Below are positions 36,978-45,980 of a stretch of DNA of 64,000 nucleotides, in pieces. The position numbers and the translations under genes were made by a program. Under the pieces are notes generated by a model that was not told where the DNA came from, ran no database searches, and saw only the letters and a list, made by a program, of their open reading frames with translations. The DNA comes from Pseudomonas gozinkensis. GTDB lineage: Bacteria; Pseudomonadota; Gammaproteobacteria; Pseudomonadales; Pseudomonadaceae. Each line of letters opens with the position of its first letter. The stretch's first letter is position 1. Where the stretch lies: contig NZ_CP062253.1 of the NCBI RefSeq assembly GCF_014863585.1, positions 4,304,501 through 4,368,500 of the forward strand, written 5' to 3'.

Positions 36978-37205
36978 ATGAACAACGCAAAACTGTACGT
37001 CATCGATTACACCCTTCACGGCGCGCCGAAGTCGTTCATTATCCGCTCGGACAAAATGGACAACACCGAAGCGTGGCACTGGGCAAGCTGCGACGCAGGG
37101 GTCGGCCGCATCCCGCGCTTCGGCCGGGAGAAAGTGCAAAAGACCAGCAAGCCGATGGCAGAAAAATTCGGCGTGGAAAACGTCACATGGCGACCGGCCA
37201 GCTAA
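36978..37205 (+). CDS. Small Pseudomonas protein, DUF6555-like
   Basis: A 75-residue protein (MNNAKLYVIDYTLHGAPKSFIIRSDKMDN...WRPAS) that resembles a small family I recall from pseudomonads and usually see called DUF6555; function unknown. It has a Trp-rich centre (EAWHWASCDAG) and no signal peptide. A GGAGG lies at 36961-36965. An in-frame ATG at 36969 is too close to it, so I use 36978, although a 12-base spacing is long. Confidence 0.65.
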   Translation: MNNAKLYVIDYTLHGAPKSFIIRSDKMDNTEAWHWASCDAGVGRIPRFGREKVQKTSKPMAEKFGVENVTWRPAS

Positions 37206-37243
37206 GCTTGCGCGCAGGCGGGGACATTTTCGGGGGAACACAC

Positions 37244-37516
37244 ATGACAACCATCTGCAGCCCGGCGCGGCTGGATTACAGCCTGGATACCGCGTCCGGC
37301 AGAGTCACCAGAGGCATCGATTGCCCGGTTGGCCTGGAACCCGTCGAAAACGATCCCTACTGCTTCGCCCTGCGCGTCCCGGCCCCGCAACCGGAAGACC
37401 TCGAACAGGCCACAACCGTCGACGTCCGAGTCGAAGGCCGACGCCTGCAAGGCACCGTCCGCCACACCGAACGCCTGGACGACGACAGCCTGAAACTGGA
37501 AGTGGAGCCCGACTAG
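37244..37516 (+). CDS. Small hypothetical protein
   Basis: A 90-residue protein starting at ATG 37244 with GGGGGAA upstream. It is acidic and Asp/Glu/Arg-rich, without signal peptide or membrane segment, ending in LKLEVEPD. I do not recognise a family. It lies 38 bases after the DUF6555-like gene, so the two may share a transcript. A terminator hairpin begins inside its last codons, which supports a real gene end here. Confidence 0.55.
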   Translation: MTTICSPARLDYSLDTASGRVTRGIDCPVGLEPVENDPYCFALRVPAPQPEDLEQATTVDVRVEGRRLQGTVRHTERLDDDSLKLEVEPD

Positions 37517-37527
37517 GCTCCACTTTT
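37499..37527 (+). terminator. Intrinsic terminator overlapping the stop of the 37244 gene
   Basis: AAGTGGAGCC - CGACTA - GGCTCCACTT then TTTT. The stem includes the last codons and the TAG stop lies in the loop. Confidence 0.88.
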
Positions 37528-37540
37528 TTCATGCAGCCCG

Positions 37541-37708
37541 TTATTTGGGGTGCGCGCACTGGCAGCCCTTGCCAGAACACTCCTCACCGCTCTTGTGATG
37601 GTGCGCACAGGCCTCACAGCAATAATGTTTACCGTGCGCCACATAAGAATGCTCACCCTCCTTGATCGTGCAACGACATCCCGGACAATCGCATTTTCTA
37701 TCTGCCAT
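37541..37708 (-). CDS. Bacterial metallothionein
   Basis: A 55-residue protein with ten cysteines (6, 8, 11, 13, 30, 31, 34, 44, 49, 51) and several histidines: CDCPGCRC at the N-terminus, HYCCEAC in the middle, CSGKGCQC at the end. This is the layout of the BmtA/SmtA family, which binds Zn(II), Cd(II) or Cu(I) in clusters. Its His-rich linker (ACAHHHKSG) may add ligands. The ATG at 37708 gives the normal size; the frame extends upstream without similarity. Such genes are often metal-induced, but I see no clear operator. Confidence 0.9.
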   Translation of the reverse strand: MADRKCDCPGCRCTIKEGEHSYVAHGKHYCCEACAHHHKSGEECSGKGCQCAHPK

Positions 37709-38163
37709 GGAACAGACTCCTCTGGTGGTGGTTGTCTGAGGCCGAAAGAACAAGCCGTGCTACCAGTGTAGAAGGTGAAAACAACCCAACAACCAAACCA
37801 CTCAGTCCCACCACTCAACACGATGAGCGTTAGCTCGAGTAAAGCTTTTGATCTCAAGGCCCGTCGGCAGGCTGAGTGGAGGGATTGATCCGGGGGTGGG
37901 AGCGCAGCGACCGTGCGGCGCAGCCGCATGCATCGAGAGGAGGTGCAGCGAAGCAAACCGTAGGCGATGCCCCCGGATCAATCCCGGAGCGAAGGAACCC
38001 GAGCCACAGCGAGGGCCGTACGTCAGGGCCCAAGACCTTTGGTTACTTTGGGGCGTTTGCCAAAGTGACTCGCTGTAAGAGCGAAACCGCCAGCGGCCGC
38101 ACCCGCAGAAACGGATATGTACTCAATAACCCGATAACCTGGTCGGCCCGAAGGCCGCCAAGT
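37709..38163. other. Intergenic region containing a dispersed-repeat-like element
   Basis: About 455 bases without a gene I can support. The first ~110 bases are the metallothionein upstream region. From about 37840 to 38130 the sequence looks like a long intergenic repeat of fluorescent pseudomonads, with an internal perfect inverted repeat. An open frame on the plus strand crosses it and runs on antisense to the transporter genes; it lacks coding character. Confidence 0.6.
37881..37985. repeat. Inverted-repeat element with 16-bp perfect arms
   Basis: GGGATTGATCCGGGGG at 37881-37896 and its exact reverse complement CCCCCGGATCAATCCC at 37970-37985, separated by 73 bases. It lies inside a larger repeat-like stretch. 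Confidence 0.8.
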
Positions 38164-38619
38164 TCAAACGGCCTGGCGCACGCTGCTGCGATACATGAAT
38201 ACCAGCGCCAGCCCCAAACAAACCATCGCCAGAATCCGCGCCCCGGACAATTCGATTGCGGGGTTGCCCAGCCAGCCAAAATTGTCGATCAACATGCCCA
38301 TCCCAAGTTGCCCGACAATCACCGCCACCGTCGCCACAGCCGTCCCGACACGTGGCACTGCACCAACCATGACCATCATGTAAACGACGCCGAAGAGCGC
38401 ACCGCTGAGCTGCCATTTCGGCACGTCCAGCAGGCTGACCGCCTGGGCTGGCTCGAAAAACAGGATCAGCAGCCCCGTACTCACCGCGCCAACCACGAAA
38501 GTCAGGAGGCTACTGCGCAACACACCAACGGTTTCCCCAAGACGCCCATTGATCGCCGCCTGCACACTCAACACCGCACCGGCCAACACCACCACCGCCA
38601 ACAAAATAACCAGACTCAT
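38164..38619 (-). CDS. DMT-superfamily transporter, YdcZ/DUF606 type
   Basis: A 151-residue integral membrane protein with about five helices (LVILLAVVVLAGAVLSVQAAINGRLG opening). The AAINGRL motif and short length are typical of the YdcZ/DUF606 small drug/metabolite transporters. The ATG at 38619 lies four bases after the stop of the upstream paralogue; a GTG one codon earlier is possible. The two paralogues probably form a heterodimeric transporter. Substrate unknown. Confidence 0.85.
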   Translation of the reverse strand: MSLVILLAVVVLAGAVLSVQAAINGRLGETVGVLRSSLLTFVVGAVSTGLLILFFEPAQAVSLLDVPKWQLSGALFGVVYMMVMVGAVPRVGTAVATVAVIVGQLGMGMLIDNFGWLGNPAIELSGARILAMVCLGLALVFMYRSSVRQAV

Positions 38620-38622
38620 CAC

Positions 38623-39111
38623 TCACCCCCGCGCAATCAAAACCAAAGCCGCCACAATCAACCCCAACGCCAGCCAACGCTCAGCATTGACCTTCTTGCG
38701 CGTAGCCCCAAACCAGCCGAAATGGTCAATCAACACACTCTTGCCCACTTGCCCCGACAGAATCGCGATCATGGTCATCGCAATCCCGATATGCGGCGTC
38801 GCCAGCGTCAGCACCACCACATACATCGGCCCCAGAAACCCGCCAATCAACTGCCAGCGCGGCAGATCCGTCAGCGCCGGTCCCTTCTGCGGTCCCGCAA
38901 ACAACAACAGCAAAAACAGAATCGCCGACCCGACCCCGAAGATGCTCAAGGTCGCCCAAAAATGTCCGACCTGCTCGCCCAGCGGCCCGAGCAACCCGGC
39001 CTCCACCGACAAGCCCATGCCGGCCAGGATCACCAGCGGCAACAGCAACAAACGCAAACCCGGCCGGGCGACCGGGGCCGGCGCGGCACTCACTTCATCA
39101 AACGACTGCAT
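38623..39111 (-). CDS. DMT-superfamily transporter, YdcZ/DUF606 type (partner)
   Basis: A 162-residue paralogue of the following gene product. It has a short cytoplasmic leader (MQSFDEVSAAPAPVARPG) and then five helices, with GQVGKSVLIDHFGWFG matching GQLGMGMLIDNFGWLG in its partner. It is divergent from a LysR regulator 111 bases away, the usual arrangement of a regulator with its target transporter operon. Confidence 0.85.
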   Translation of the reverse strand: MQSFDEVSAAPAPVARPGLRLLLLPLVILAGMGLSVEAGLLGPLGEQVGHFWATLSIFGVGSAILFLLLLFAGPQKGPALTDLPRWQLIGGFLGPMYVVVLTLATPHIGIAMTMIAILSGQVGKSVLIDHFGWFGATRKKVNAERWLALGLIVAALVLIARG

Positions 39112-39222
39112 CTGAAAAACCTCTGAAGGAAACGATGGCGCGGATTATCGGCTGGTGCAGCTGTGCGATAAATGGGAGCATCCTGACAACACTTTTGCGC
39201 AACTCGCACAGCAGGACACACG

Positions 39223-40158
39223 ATGCACGGGCTCAACGAACTGGGATTCAAGGCGCTAAAGTTGTTTGTGGCGGTGCTCGACCACGGCAGTTTTTCCGAG
39301 GTCGCCCGCCGTGAGGGCGTGGCGCCCTCCTCGATTTCCCGACAGATCCAGTTGATGGAGCAAGCGCTGAACCAGCAACTGCTCTACCGCCACACCCGCG
39401 CGGTCACGCCGACCGAAGCCGGGCGCATGCTCGGCCACCACGCGCGACTGGTGCTGGTGCAACTGGAGGAGGCGGAACAGGCGTTGCAGGAACAGCAAAG
39501 CGAACCCACCGGTCTGGTACGAATCAACGCCCCGGTGGTGTTCGGTCAGCGTCATCTGACGCCATGGCTGGGCCGTTTGTGCGAGCGCTATCCGAAGCTG
39601 CAACTGGACATCCAGCAGACCGACCACTACATCGATCCGCTGCAGGAAGGCGCCGACCTGCTGTTTCGCATCGGCCCGCTGCACGACTCGAGCATGCAGG
39701 CGCGGATCCTCGCGCCACACCGCTTTCAGGTCGCGGCCAGCCCGGCGTACCTCAAGCGCTTCGGCACGCCACAGCATCCCGACGATCTCGCCCGCCACCA
39801 GTGCCTGGCCTACAAGGGCGCGACTGGCCAGCAGCGCTGGTTCTTCCGTCAGGATCAGGGCGAGTGGACGCCGTATTCGGTCAAAGGCCCGATCACCGGC
39901 AATCACGCGGACACATTGACTCAGGCCGCTGTGCAAGGGCTGGGGCTGGTGATGTTTCCGTCTTGGCTGATCGGCGAGGCGGTACGTGAGGGCACGCTGG
40001 TGCCGGTGCTGGGGGAGTATCAGGTGTCGAACAGTGTGGAGCCGCAGCAGATTTCGGTGCTGTGGCCGGGGAGCCGGCGGTTGTCGGTGAAGGTGCGGAC
40101 GGTCATCGACTTTTTTGTTGAGTGTTTTGGAGAGGTGCCCTACTGGGACAGGCCCTAA
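39223..40158 (+). CDS. LysR-family transcriptional regulator
   Basis: A 311-residue regulator. The N-terminal winged helix-turn-helix reads FKALKLFVAVLDHGSFSEVARREGVAPSSISRQIQLMEQAL. The C-terminal periplasmic-binding-like effector domain begins near GLVRINAPVVFGQRHLTPWL. It is divergent from the two YdcZ-type transporter genes and probably controls them. The inducer is unknown. Confidence 0.93.
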   Translation: MHGLNELGFKALKLFVAVLDHGSFSEVARREGVAPSSISRQIQLMEQALNQQLLYRHTRAVTPTEAGRMLGHHARLVLVQLEEAEQALQEQQSEPTGLVRINAPVVFGQRHLTPWLGRLCERYPKLQLDIQQTDHYIDPLQEGADLLFRIGPLHDSSMQARILAPHRFQVAASPAYLKRFGTPQHPDDLARHQCLAYKGATGQQRWFFRQDQGEWTPYSVKGPITGNHADTLTQAAVQGLGLVMFPSWLIGEAVREGTLVPVLGEYQVSNSVEPQQISVLWPGSRRLSVKVRTVIDFFVECFGEVPYWDRP

Positions 40159-40176
40159 ATACTCAAGCACCACCCC

Positions 40177-40272
40177 CCCTGTGGAAGCTGGCTTGCCAGC
40201 GATGAGGCCGGCAAATCCGGCATTGATATTGACTGACTTGCCGGCATCGCTGGCAAGCCAGCTCCCAAAGGG
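40177..40272. repeat. REP-type intergenic palindrome
   Basis: Arms CTGTGGAAGCTGGCTTGCCAGCGATG and CATCGCTGGCAAGCCAGCTCCC, with small deviations at the tips. It lies between the converging LysR and chemoreceptor genes. Confidence 0.83.
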
Positions 40273-40296
40273 TTTTGTGTCTGGACCAAGGTAGCT

Positions 40297-41979
40297 TCAG
40301 ATCCGGAACTGGCCGACCAGTTTGCCCAGACGCTGCCCCAGATCCGCCAGACTCCGCGAAGTCTGCGCCCCCAACTGGGTCTCATCCGCCACGTTATCCA
40401 CCGCCACCGCAATCTGATGCACGCTGCGGTTGATCTCTTCCGCCACCGCCGTCTGCTCTTCAGCGGCACTGGCAATCTGCGCGTTCATCGAGTTGATGGT
40501 CGCAATCAGATCCGCCATGGCATCCAGCGACGCACCGGCCTGATTGGCCTGAGCCGATGTACCGTCACCCGCCTCGCTGGAACGGCGCATCGCTTCAACC
40601 GCCGACTGCGTCCCCGCCTGCAAGCGGTCGATCATCCCCTGAATTTCCTGAGTGCTGATCTGCGTGCGCGACGCCAGCGCCCGCACCTCGTCCGCCACCA
40701 CCGCAAACCCGCGCCCGGCCTCACCGGCCCGCGCCGCTTCAATCGCGGCGTTGAGTGCCAGCAGGTTGGTCTGTTCTGCAATCGAGCGGATCACCCCAAG
40801 CACGCCAACAATCGACGACACATCCTGCTGCAGACTGTCGAGGGACACGCCGCTGCTGCGGATGTCGTCCACCAGCGCATGAATCTGCTTGATGCTGCCG
40901 GCCACCACGCGTTTGGCGCTCTGGCCTTCTGCGTCGGTCTGTTGCGCGGCGACGGCGGCGTTCTGTGCGCTCTTGGCGACTTCCTGGGCGGCGGCGGACA
41001 TTTCGTTGATCGCCGTGGCGACCTGATCGGTTTCGTGACGCTGACGCTCCATGGCTTGATCGGAACGCTGGGCCTGATCCGACACTTGGGTCACCAGCCC
41101 GGTCAGTTGCGAAGTCATCTCGGTGATCTGCCGCACCAGGCCATGGATCTTGTCGACGAAACGGTTGAACGAGCCGGCCAGTTCGCCGAGTTCGTCCTGA
41201 CTGGTGATGGTCAGGCGCCGGGTCAGATCGCCCTCACCCGCCGCGATGTCATCGAGGTTGGCTTTCATCAGGGTCAGCGGTCGCAGGATCGTATTGGCCA
41301 GCAGCATTCCCGCCGCCGCGATCACCAGCAGCACCACCACCGCCACGCCGACGATGCTCAGCACCACGCCCTGCATGCGCTCTTGCACCTTGGCCTCGAC
41401 CACCGCCACTTGCGCTTCGATGCCGTCGAGGTTGACCGACGTACCGACCGCCATGTCCCACTTCGCCAGGTATTCGGTGTAACCGAGTTTCGGCACCAGC
41501 ACTTGCGCATTGCCCGGCAACGGTGAGCTGTATTGCAGGTAATGGGTGCCGTCCTTCGCGACTTTCACCAGGTCGCGATTGACGTAGACGCCATTCGGGT
41601 CGCGGTTGTCCTTGAAGCTTTTGCCCACGCCTTCGGGGTCGTTGGCCTTGAACAGGCGTACGGTCTCGGAGTCGTAGCCGAAGAAGTAGCCGTCCTTGCC
41701 GTACTTGATGCTCGACAGCAGTTTGATGACCTGCGCCCGTGCATCGGCGTCACCGGGGGCGGCGTCGTCGTACAACGGTTTGATGGTGGTCATGGCCACG
41801 GCGACGTAGCTGGCCAGAGTGGCCTTGGCGTCGCCGAGCAGGCGTTCGCGGGTCTGTTCGACTTCCTTGCGCGCCTGTTCCTGAAGGATGAACAGCGTGG
41901 TCAGGCTGATGACCAGCGCAAAGAGCAAGACCGGAAGGACGGCAAGGGACAGGACTTTAGCCTTGAGACTCAGGCGCAT
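40297..41979 (-). CDS. Methyl-accepting chemotaxis protein with sCache sensor (CtpM-like)
   Basis: A 560-residue chemoreceptor. Helix 1 is at residues 8-32. A periplasmic single-Cache domain follows, with [18 protein letters not shown] and [13 protein letters not shown]. Helix 2 is near 205-230, then a HAMP domain ([28 protein letters not shown]) and a signalling domain with the hairpin tip [32 protein letters not shown]. Its position next to an antiporter gene and a TlpQ-like receptor matches what I recall for P. aeruginosa PA2652 (CtpM, a malate receptor), so an organic-acid ligand is plausible. A sigma-28-like promoter lies upstream. Confidence 0.92.
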   Translation of the reverse strand: MRLSLKAKVLSLAVLPVLLFALVISLTTLFILQEQARKEVEQTRERLLGDAKATLASYVAVAMTTIKPLYDDAAPGDADARAQVIKLLSSIKYGKDGYFFGYDSETVRLFKANDPEGVGKSFKDNRDPNGVYVNRDLVKVAKDGTHYLQYSSPLPGNAQVLVPKLGYTEYLAKWDMAVGTSVNLDGIEAQVAVVEAKVQERMQGVVLSIVGVAVVVLLVIAAAGMLLANTILRPLTLMKANLDDIAAGEGDLTRRLTITSQDELGELAGSFNRFVDKIHGLVRQITEMTSQLTGLVTQVSDQAQRSDQAMERQRHETDQVATAINEMSAAAQEVAKSAQNAAVAAQQTDAEGQSAKRVVAGSIKQIHALVDDIRSSGVSLDSLQQDVSSIVGVLGVIRSIAEQTNLLALNAAIEAARAGEAGRGFAVVADEVRALASRTQISTQEIQGMIDRLQAGTQSAVEAMRRSSEAGDGTSAQANQAGASLDAMADLIATINSMNAQIASAAEEQTAVAEEINRSVHQIAVAVDNVADETQLGAQTSRSLADLGQRLGKLVGQFRI

Positions 41980-41980
41980 G

Positions 41981-42056
41981 GGGGCTCACTCTTTTGGTTT
42001 TATTGGCGTGGATAAAGGCTTTAACGGCACACCGGAACAAAAGTTGAGTGAGCCCC
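41981..42056. repeat. 11-bp inverted repeat flanking the chemoreceptor promoter/leader
   Basis: GGGGCTCACTC at 41981-41991 and its exact complement GAGTGAGCCCC at 42046-42056. The left arm touches the ribosome-binding region of the chemoreceptor gene; the right arm overlaps the -35 of its sigma-28-like promoter. Confidence 0.75.
42021..42047 (-). promoter_or_regulatory. Sigma-28 (FliA)-like promoter of the CtpM-like chemoreceptor
   Basis: On the minus strand TCAACTTT - 11 bases - GCCGTTAA, against the consensus TAAAGTTT-N11-GCCGATAA (6 of 8 and 7 of 8 matches, exact spacing). It ends 41 bases before the start codon. Confidence 0.65.
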
Positions 42057-42069
42057 CGCAGGGGCAGTG

Positions 42070-43386
42070 TTACAGGACCATCGCGGCCACCCAGCCAAAC
42101 GCCAGCAGCGGCAGGTTGTAGTGCAGGAAGGTCGGGACCACGGTGTCCCAGATGTGATGGTGCTGGCCGTCGATGTTCAGGCCGGAGGTCGGGCCGAGGG
42201 TCGAGTCCGACGCGGGCGAACCGGCATCACCCAAGGCACCGGCCGTGCCGACGATGCAGACGATGGCAATCGGGCTGAAACCCAGTTGCACGCACAGCGG
42301 CACGAAAATCGCCGCCAGGATCGGCACCGTGGAAAACGAAGAACCGATGCCCATCGTCACCAGCAACCCCACCAGCAGCATCAGCAAGGCACCGATGCCC
42401 TTGCTGTGATTGATCCACGAGGCCGACGACTCGACCAGCGTCTGCACCTCGCCGGTGGCCTTCATCACTTCGGCGAAGCCGGAAGCGGCGATCATGATGA
42501 AACCGATCATCGCCATCATCTTCATGCCTTCGGTAAACAGATCATCCGTCTCGCGCCATTTAACGATGCCCGATGCCGAAAAGATCAGGAAACCGGCCAG
42601 CGCCCCGATAATCATCGAGTCCAGCAGCAACTGAATAATGAAGGCCGCCGCAATCGCGACACCGGCGATCAACAGGCTTCGCGGGTTGTATTGCACCGCC
42701 ACCTGCTCGACCTGCTCGATTTTCCCCAGGTCGTAAACGCGCTTCTTGCGATAACTGATAAAGGCGATGCCCAGCCCCACCAGCATGCCCAACGCCGGAA
42801 TCCCCATGGCATGGGTGACGTTGATCCCGCTGATGTCGACGCCACTGCGGGCGACGTTGGCCAGCAGGATCTCGTTGAGGAAAATGTTGCCGAAGCCCAC
42901 TGGCAAGAACATGTACGGCGTGATCAGGCCGAAGGTCATTACGCAGGCAATCAGCCGGCGGTCCAGTTGCAGCTTGGTCAGTACATAGAGAAGCGGAGGC
43001 ACCAGCAACGGAATGAACGCAATGTGAATCGGCAGGATGTTCTGCGAAGCGATCGCCACCACCCACAGCAGGCCGATCAGCAGCCATTTGACGCTGCCGC
43101 CACCGGTCGCATGCTGGCGGTCGACCATCGCCAGAGCCTTGTCGGCCAACGCATGGGCCAGACCGGACTTGGCAATCGCCACGGCGAAAGCGCCGAGCAA
43201 CGCGTAGGACAACGCCACGGTCGCCCCGCCACCCAGGCCACTGTTGAAGGCCTTGAGCGTGGCGTCGATGCCCAGACCACCGGTCAGGCCACCGACCAGC
43301 GCACCGACGATCAACGCGATCACCACATGCACCCGGGACAGGCTGAGGATCAGCATGATGCCGACCGCAGCAATCACTGCATTCAT
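42070..43386 (-). CDS. Na+/H+ antiporter-family (ion transporter superfamily) carrier
   Basis: A 438-residue inner-membrane protein with about a dozen hydrophobic segments. Its conserved patches include [33 protein letters not shown] and a late GAGS-like region [29 protein letters not shown], features of the Na+/H+ antiporter family related to YuiF and HI1107 and to NhaC-like carriers. The ATG at 43386 has GAGGTAG upstream. It corresponds in position to P. aeruginosa PA2653 and is upstream of, and co-directional with, the CtpM-like receptor, so it may carry that receptor's ligand. Substrate not known. Confidence 0.78.
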   Translation of the reverse strand: MNAVIAAVGIMLILSLSRVHVVIALIVGALVGGLTGGLGIDATLKAFNSGLGGGATVALSYALLGAFAVAIAKSGLAHALADKALAMVDRQHATGGGSVKWLLIGLLWVVAIASQNILPIHIAFIPLLVPPLLYVLTKLQLDRRLIACVMTFGLITPYMFLPVGFGNIFLNEILLANVARSGVDISGINVTHAMGIPALGMLVGLGIAFISYRKKRVYDLGKIEQVEQVAVQYNPRSLLIAGVAIAAAFIIQLLLDSMIIGALAGFLIFSASGIVKWRETDDLFTEGMKMMAMIGFIMIAASGFAEVMKATGEVQTLVESSASWINHSKGIGALLMLLVGLLVTMGIGSSFSTVPILAAIFVPLCVQLGFSPIAIVCIVGTAGALGDAGSPASDSTLGPTSGLNIDGQHHHIWDTVVPTFLHYNLPLLAFGWVAAMVL

Positions 43387-43700
43387 TTCACTACCTCGAA
43401 AACACGACGGTAAAGCCATTCACCGCCAGACAGGATGAGTCCGGGCGACAAGCCACGAGGGTCGCCAGCGGATTTGCATAGAGGGTCTTATTAGAAGGGC
43501 GCGCACTGTGCCGCAGAGCGGGCGCAGTGTCAAAGCGACCCGTCGCGCCACTGTGTAACTTTCCATGATCGAACCACTTTACAAGGCATATCTGCCACAA
43601 CATGCGTCAATTCGCCATATTGCATTTACGCCATAAAGAAAGTCGAAACGCGGCCGTTACAGTGCAAAGTCTCAGATATTTATCGAATAAGGACGTTTCC
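43387..43700. other. Divergent intergenic region between carrier and TlpQ-like receptor
   Basis: About 314 non-coding bases. The right-hand part carries a sigma-28-like promoter for the receptor (43634-43660). I see no clear site for the carrier other than its ribosome-binding sequence. Confidence 0.6.
43634..43660 (+). promoter_or_regulatory. Sigma-28 (FliA)-like promoter of the TlpQ-like chemoreceptor
   Basis: TAAAGAAA - 11 bases - GCCGTTAC, against TAAAGTTT-N11-GCCGATAA (6 of 8 in each box, exact spacing). The start codon is 41 bases downstream. Confidence 0.65.
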
Positions 43701-45848
43701 ATGTCGCTCAGACAACTTTCCATCCAATGGAAAATCACCCTGCTCGCCGGCCTCTGCCTGGCCGGTATCGTGACCCTGTTGGTGGGTCTTTCGCTGTATC
43801 GCATGGAGCACAGTTCCGAACTGGTGAAGGCTTCGAGCATGGAAATGCTCACCGAATCGGCTCAGGCCCGCATCGAATCCCAGGGTGAAGTTCAGGCGGC
43901 GGGCATTCGCCAGCAGTTCATGGACGCCTATCAATATGGCCACGGCTTCTCGCGTCAGGTGCTGTTCCTGCGTGAACAGGCCGAAAAGCGCTTCCTCGAT
44001 GCCTTCGACCTGCGCGAGGACATGACCCGTCAGGTGAAATCGGCGCTGCAGGCCAACCCGGAACTGCTCGGCCTGTCGCTGGTGTTCGAAGCCAACGCGC
44101 TGGACGGCAAGGACGAACTGTTTGCCGGCCAGGCTGAACTGGGCAGCAACGACAAAGGCCGTTTCGCCCTGTACTGGTCGCAGCCGACCCCGGGCAAAGT
44201 GACCTCGATGGCCCTGCCGGAAAGCGACATGGCCGACACCAGCACCGGCCCCAGCGGCCAGGCCGCCAACGCCTGGTTCACCTGCCCGCGCACCACGCTC
44301 AAGCCGTGCGTGATCGAACCCTACTTCTATGTGATCGACGGGCAAAAGGTGCTGATGACCAGCATCGTGTTCCCGCTGATGGTCAACGGCAAAGTCATCG
44401 CCTCGCTGTCGGTCGACATCAACCTCAACAGCCTGCAAGCAATCAGCCAGGGCGCGAGCAAAAAGCTCTACGACGGCCAGACCGCCGTGAGCATCATCAG
44501 CCCTGCCGGTCTGCTCGCCGGTTACAGCCCGGACGCCAACAAACTCAGCCAGCGCCTGGATGCCGTGGACACCATCAGCGGCGCCGAACTGCTGCGCATG
44601 CTGGCCGCCAGCACCAGCGTCAGCAGCCTGCACTCCAACGGCCAGTTGAAAGTGCTGTCGCCGTTCCAGCCGATTCCCGGCGGCCCGTCGTGGGGCGTGC
44701 TGCTCGATGTGCCGGAGAAAGTGCTGGTAAGCCGCGCCGAAGCGCTCAAGCAACAACTGGATGCCAGCAACACCTCGGGCACCCTGATCGAACTGAGCCT
44801 GGGCGGACTCGCCGCGTTGATCGGCCTGTTGCTGGTGTGGCTGATGGCACGCAGCGTGACCAAACCGATCCTCGGCGTGGCCCACATGCTGGAAGACATC
44901 GCCAGCGGTGAAGGCGATCTGACCCGTCGCCTGGCCTACGACAAGAAGGACGAGCTCGGTCAACTGGCCGGCTGGTTCAACCGCTTCCTCGACAAGCTGC
45001 AACCGATCATCGCCGAGGTGAAACGCTCGGTGCAGGATGCGCGCAACACCGCCGACCAGTCTTCCGCGATTGCCACCCAGACCAGCGCCGGCATGGAGCA
45101 GCAATACCGTCAGGTCGATCAGGTGGCCACCGCGTCCCACGAAATGAGCGCCACCGCCCAGGACGTGGCCCGCAGTGCGGCGCAAGCTGCTGAAGCCGCC
45201 AAGGATGCCGACCGCGCCACCCGTCAGGGCCTGACTGTGATCGACCGCACCACCGCCAGCATCGACACCCTCGCCGCCGACATGAGCGCAGCGATGGTGC
45301 AGGTCGAAGGCCTGGCCGCCAACAGCGAGAAGATCGGCACCGTGCTGGAAACCATCCGCGCCATCGCCGAGCAGACCAATCTGCTGGCCCTGAACGCCGC
45401 CATCGAAGCCGCCCGCGCCGGTGAAGCCGGGCGCGGTTTTGCGGTGGTCGCCGACGAAGTGCGCAACCTCGCCCGCCGCACCCAGGAATCGGTGGAAGAA
45501 ACCCGCCAGGTGATCGAGCAACTGCAGAACGGCACCCAGGACGTGGTCGGTTCGATGGGCAACAGCCATCGCCAGGCTCAGGGCAGTGTTGAACAGGTGG
45601 GTCAGGCCGTGACGGCGCTGCGCCAGATCGGCGATGCGGTGACAGTGATCAGCGACATGAACCTGCAGATTGCCAGCGCTGCCGAAGAGCAGAGCGCGGT
45701 GGCCGAAGAGATCAACAACAACGTGGCGACCATTCGTGATGTGACGGAATCGCTGTCGGGGCAGGCGAATGAATCGGCGCGGGTGAGTCAGTCGCTCAAT
45801 AGCCTGGCGAATCAGCAGCAGAGTCTGATGGATCAGTTCCGCGTATAA
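43701..45848 (+). CDS. Methyl-accepting chemotaxis protein with large Cache sensor (TlpQ-like)
   Basis: A 715-residue chemoreceptor. Helix 1 lies near residues 13-35 and a periplasmic sensor of about 340 residues follows, of double-Cache type ([15 protein letters not shown] and [18 protein letters not shown] mark the lobes). Helix 2 is near 368-388, then HAMP ([28 protein letters not shown]) and a signalling domain with the same tip as the other receptor. Length and neighbourhood match P. aeruginosa PA2654 (TlpQ), known to sense histamine and polyamines; the ligand here is inferred only. A sigma-28-like promoter precedes it. Confidence 0.92.
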   Translation: MSLRQLSIQWKITLLAGLCLAGIVTLLVGLSLYRMEHSSELVKASSMEMLTESAQARIESQGEVQAAGIRQQFMDAYQYGHGFSRQVLFLREQAEKRFLDAFDLREDMTRQVKSALQANPELLGLSLVFEANALDGKDELFAGQAELGSNDKGRFALYWSQPTPGKVTSMALPESDMADTSTGPSGQAANAWFTCPRTTLKPCVIEPYFYVIDGQKVLMTSIVFPLMVNGKVIASLSVDINLNSLQAISQGASKKLYDGQTAVSIISPAGLLAGYSPDANKLSQRLDAVDTISGAELLRMLAASTSVSSLHSNGQLKVLSPFQPIPGGPSWGVLLDVPEKVLVSRAEALKQQLDASNTSGTLIELSLGGLAALIGLLLVWLMARSVTKPILGVAHMLEDIASGEGDLTRRLAYDKKDELGQLAGWFNRFLDKLQPIIAEVKRSVQDARNTADQSSAIATQTSAGMEQQYRQVDQVATASHEMSATAQDVARSAAQAAEAAKDADRATRQGLTVIDRTTASIDTLAADMSAAMVQVEGLAANSEKIGTVLETIRAIAEQTNLLALNAAIEAARAGEAGRGFAVVADEVRNLARRTQESVEETRQVIEQLQNGTQDVVGSMGNSHRQAQGSVEQVGQAVTALRQIGDAVTVISDMNLQIASAAEEQSAVAEEINNNVATIRDVTESLSGQANESARVSQSLNSLANQQQSLMDQFRV

Positions 45849-45862
45849 AAAACATCGCAAAA

Positions 45863-45957
45863 CCTGTGTGGGAACCAGCCTGCTGGCGATGACGGCGTCA
45901 CATTCACCCTTATTGTGGATGGAAGACCGCTATCGCGAGCAGGCTCGCTCCCACAGG
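45863..45957. repeat. REP-type intergenic palindrome (imperfect)
   Basis: CCTGTGTGGGAACCAGCCTGCTGGCGAT ... ATCGCGAGCAGGCTCGCTCCCACAGG. The arms are less symmetrical than in other copies. It lies between converging genes. Confidence 0.75.
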
Positions 45958-45980
45958 ACGGATTTTCATTGTGCTGAGGA

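Noticed and set aside
37876..39126. 416-codon plus-strand frame crossing the dispersed repeat and both YdcZ-type genes
   Set aside because: Low-complexity Arg/Gln/His/Pro product, antisense to two membrane-protein genes. The first part is only the repeat read in frame.
43680..45860. 726-codon minus-strand frame opposite the TlpQ-like receptor
   Set aside because: Antisense to an unmistakable chemoreceptor; no domain of its own.
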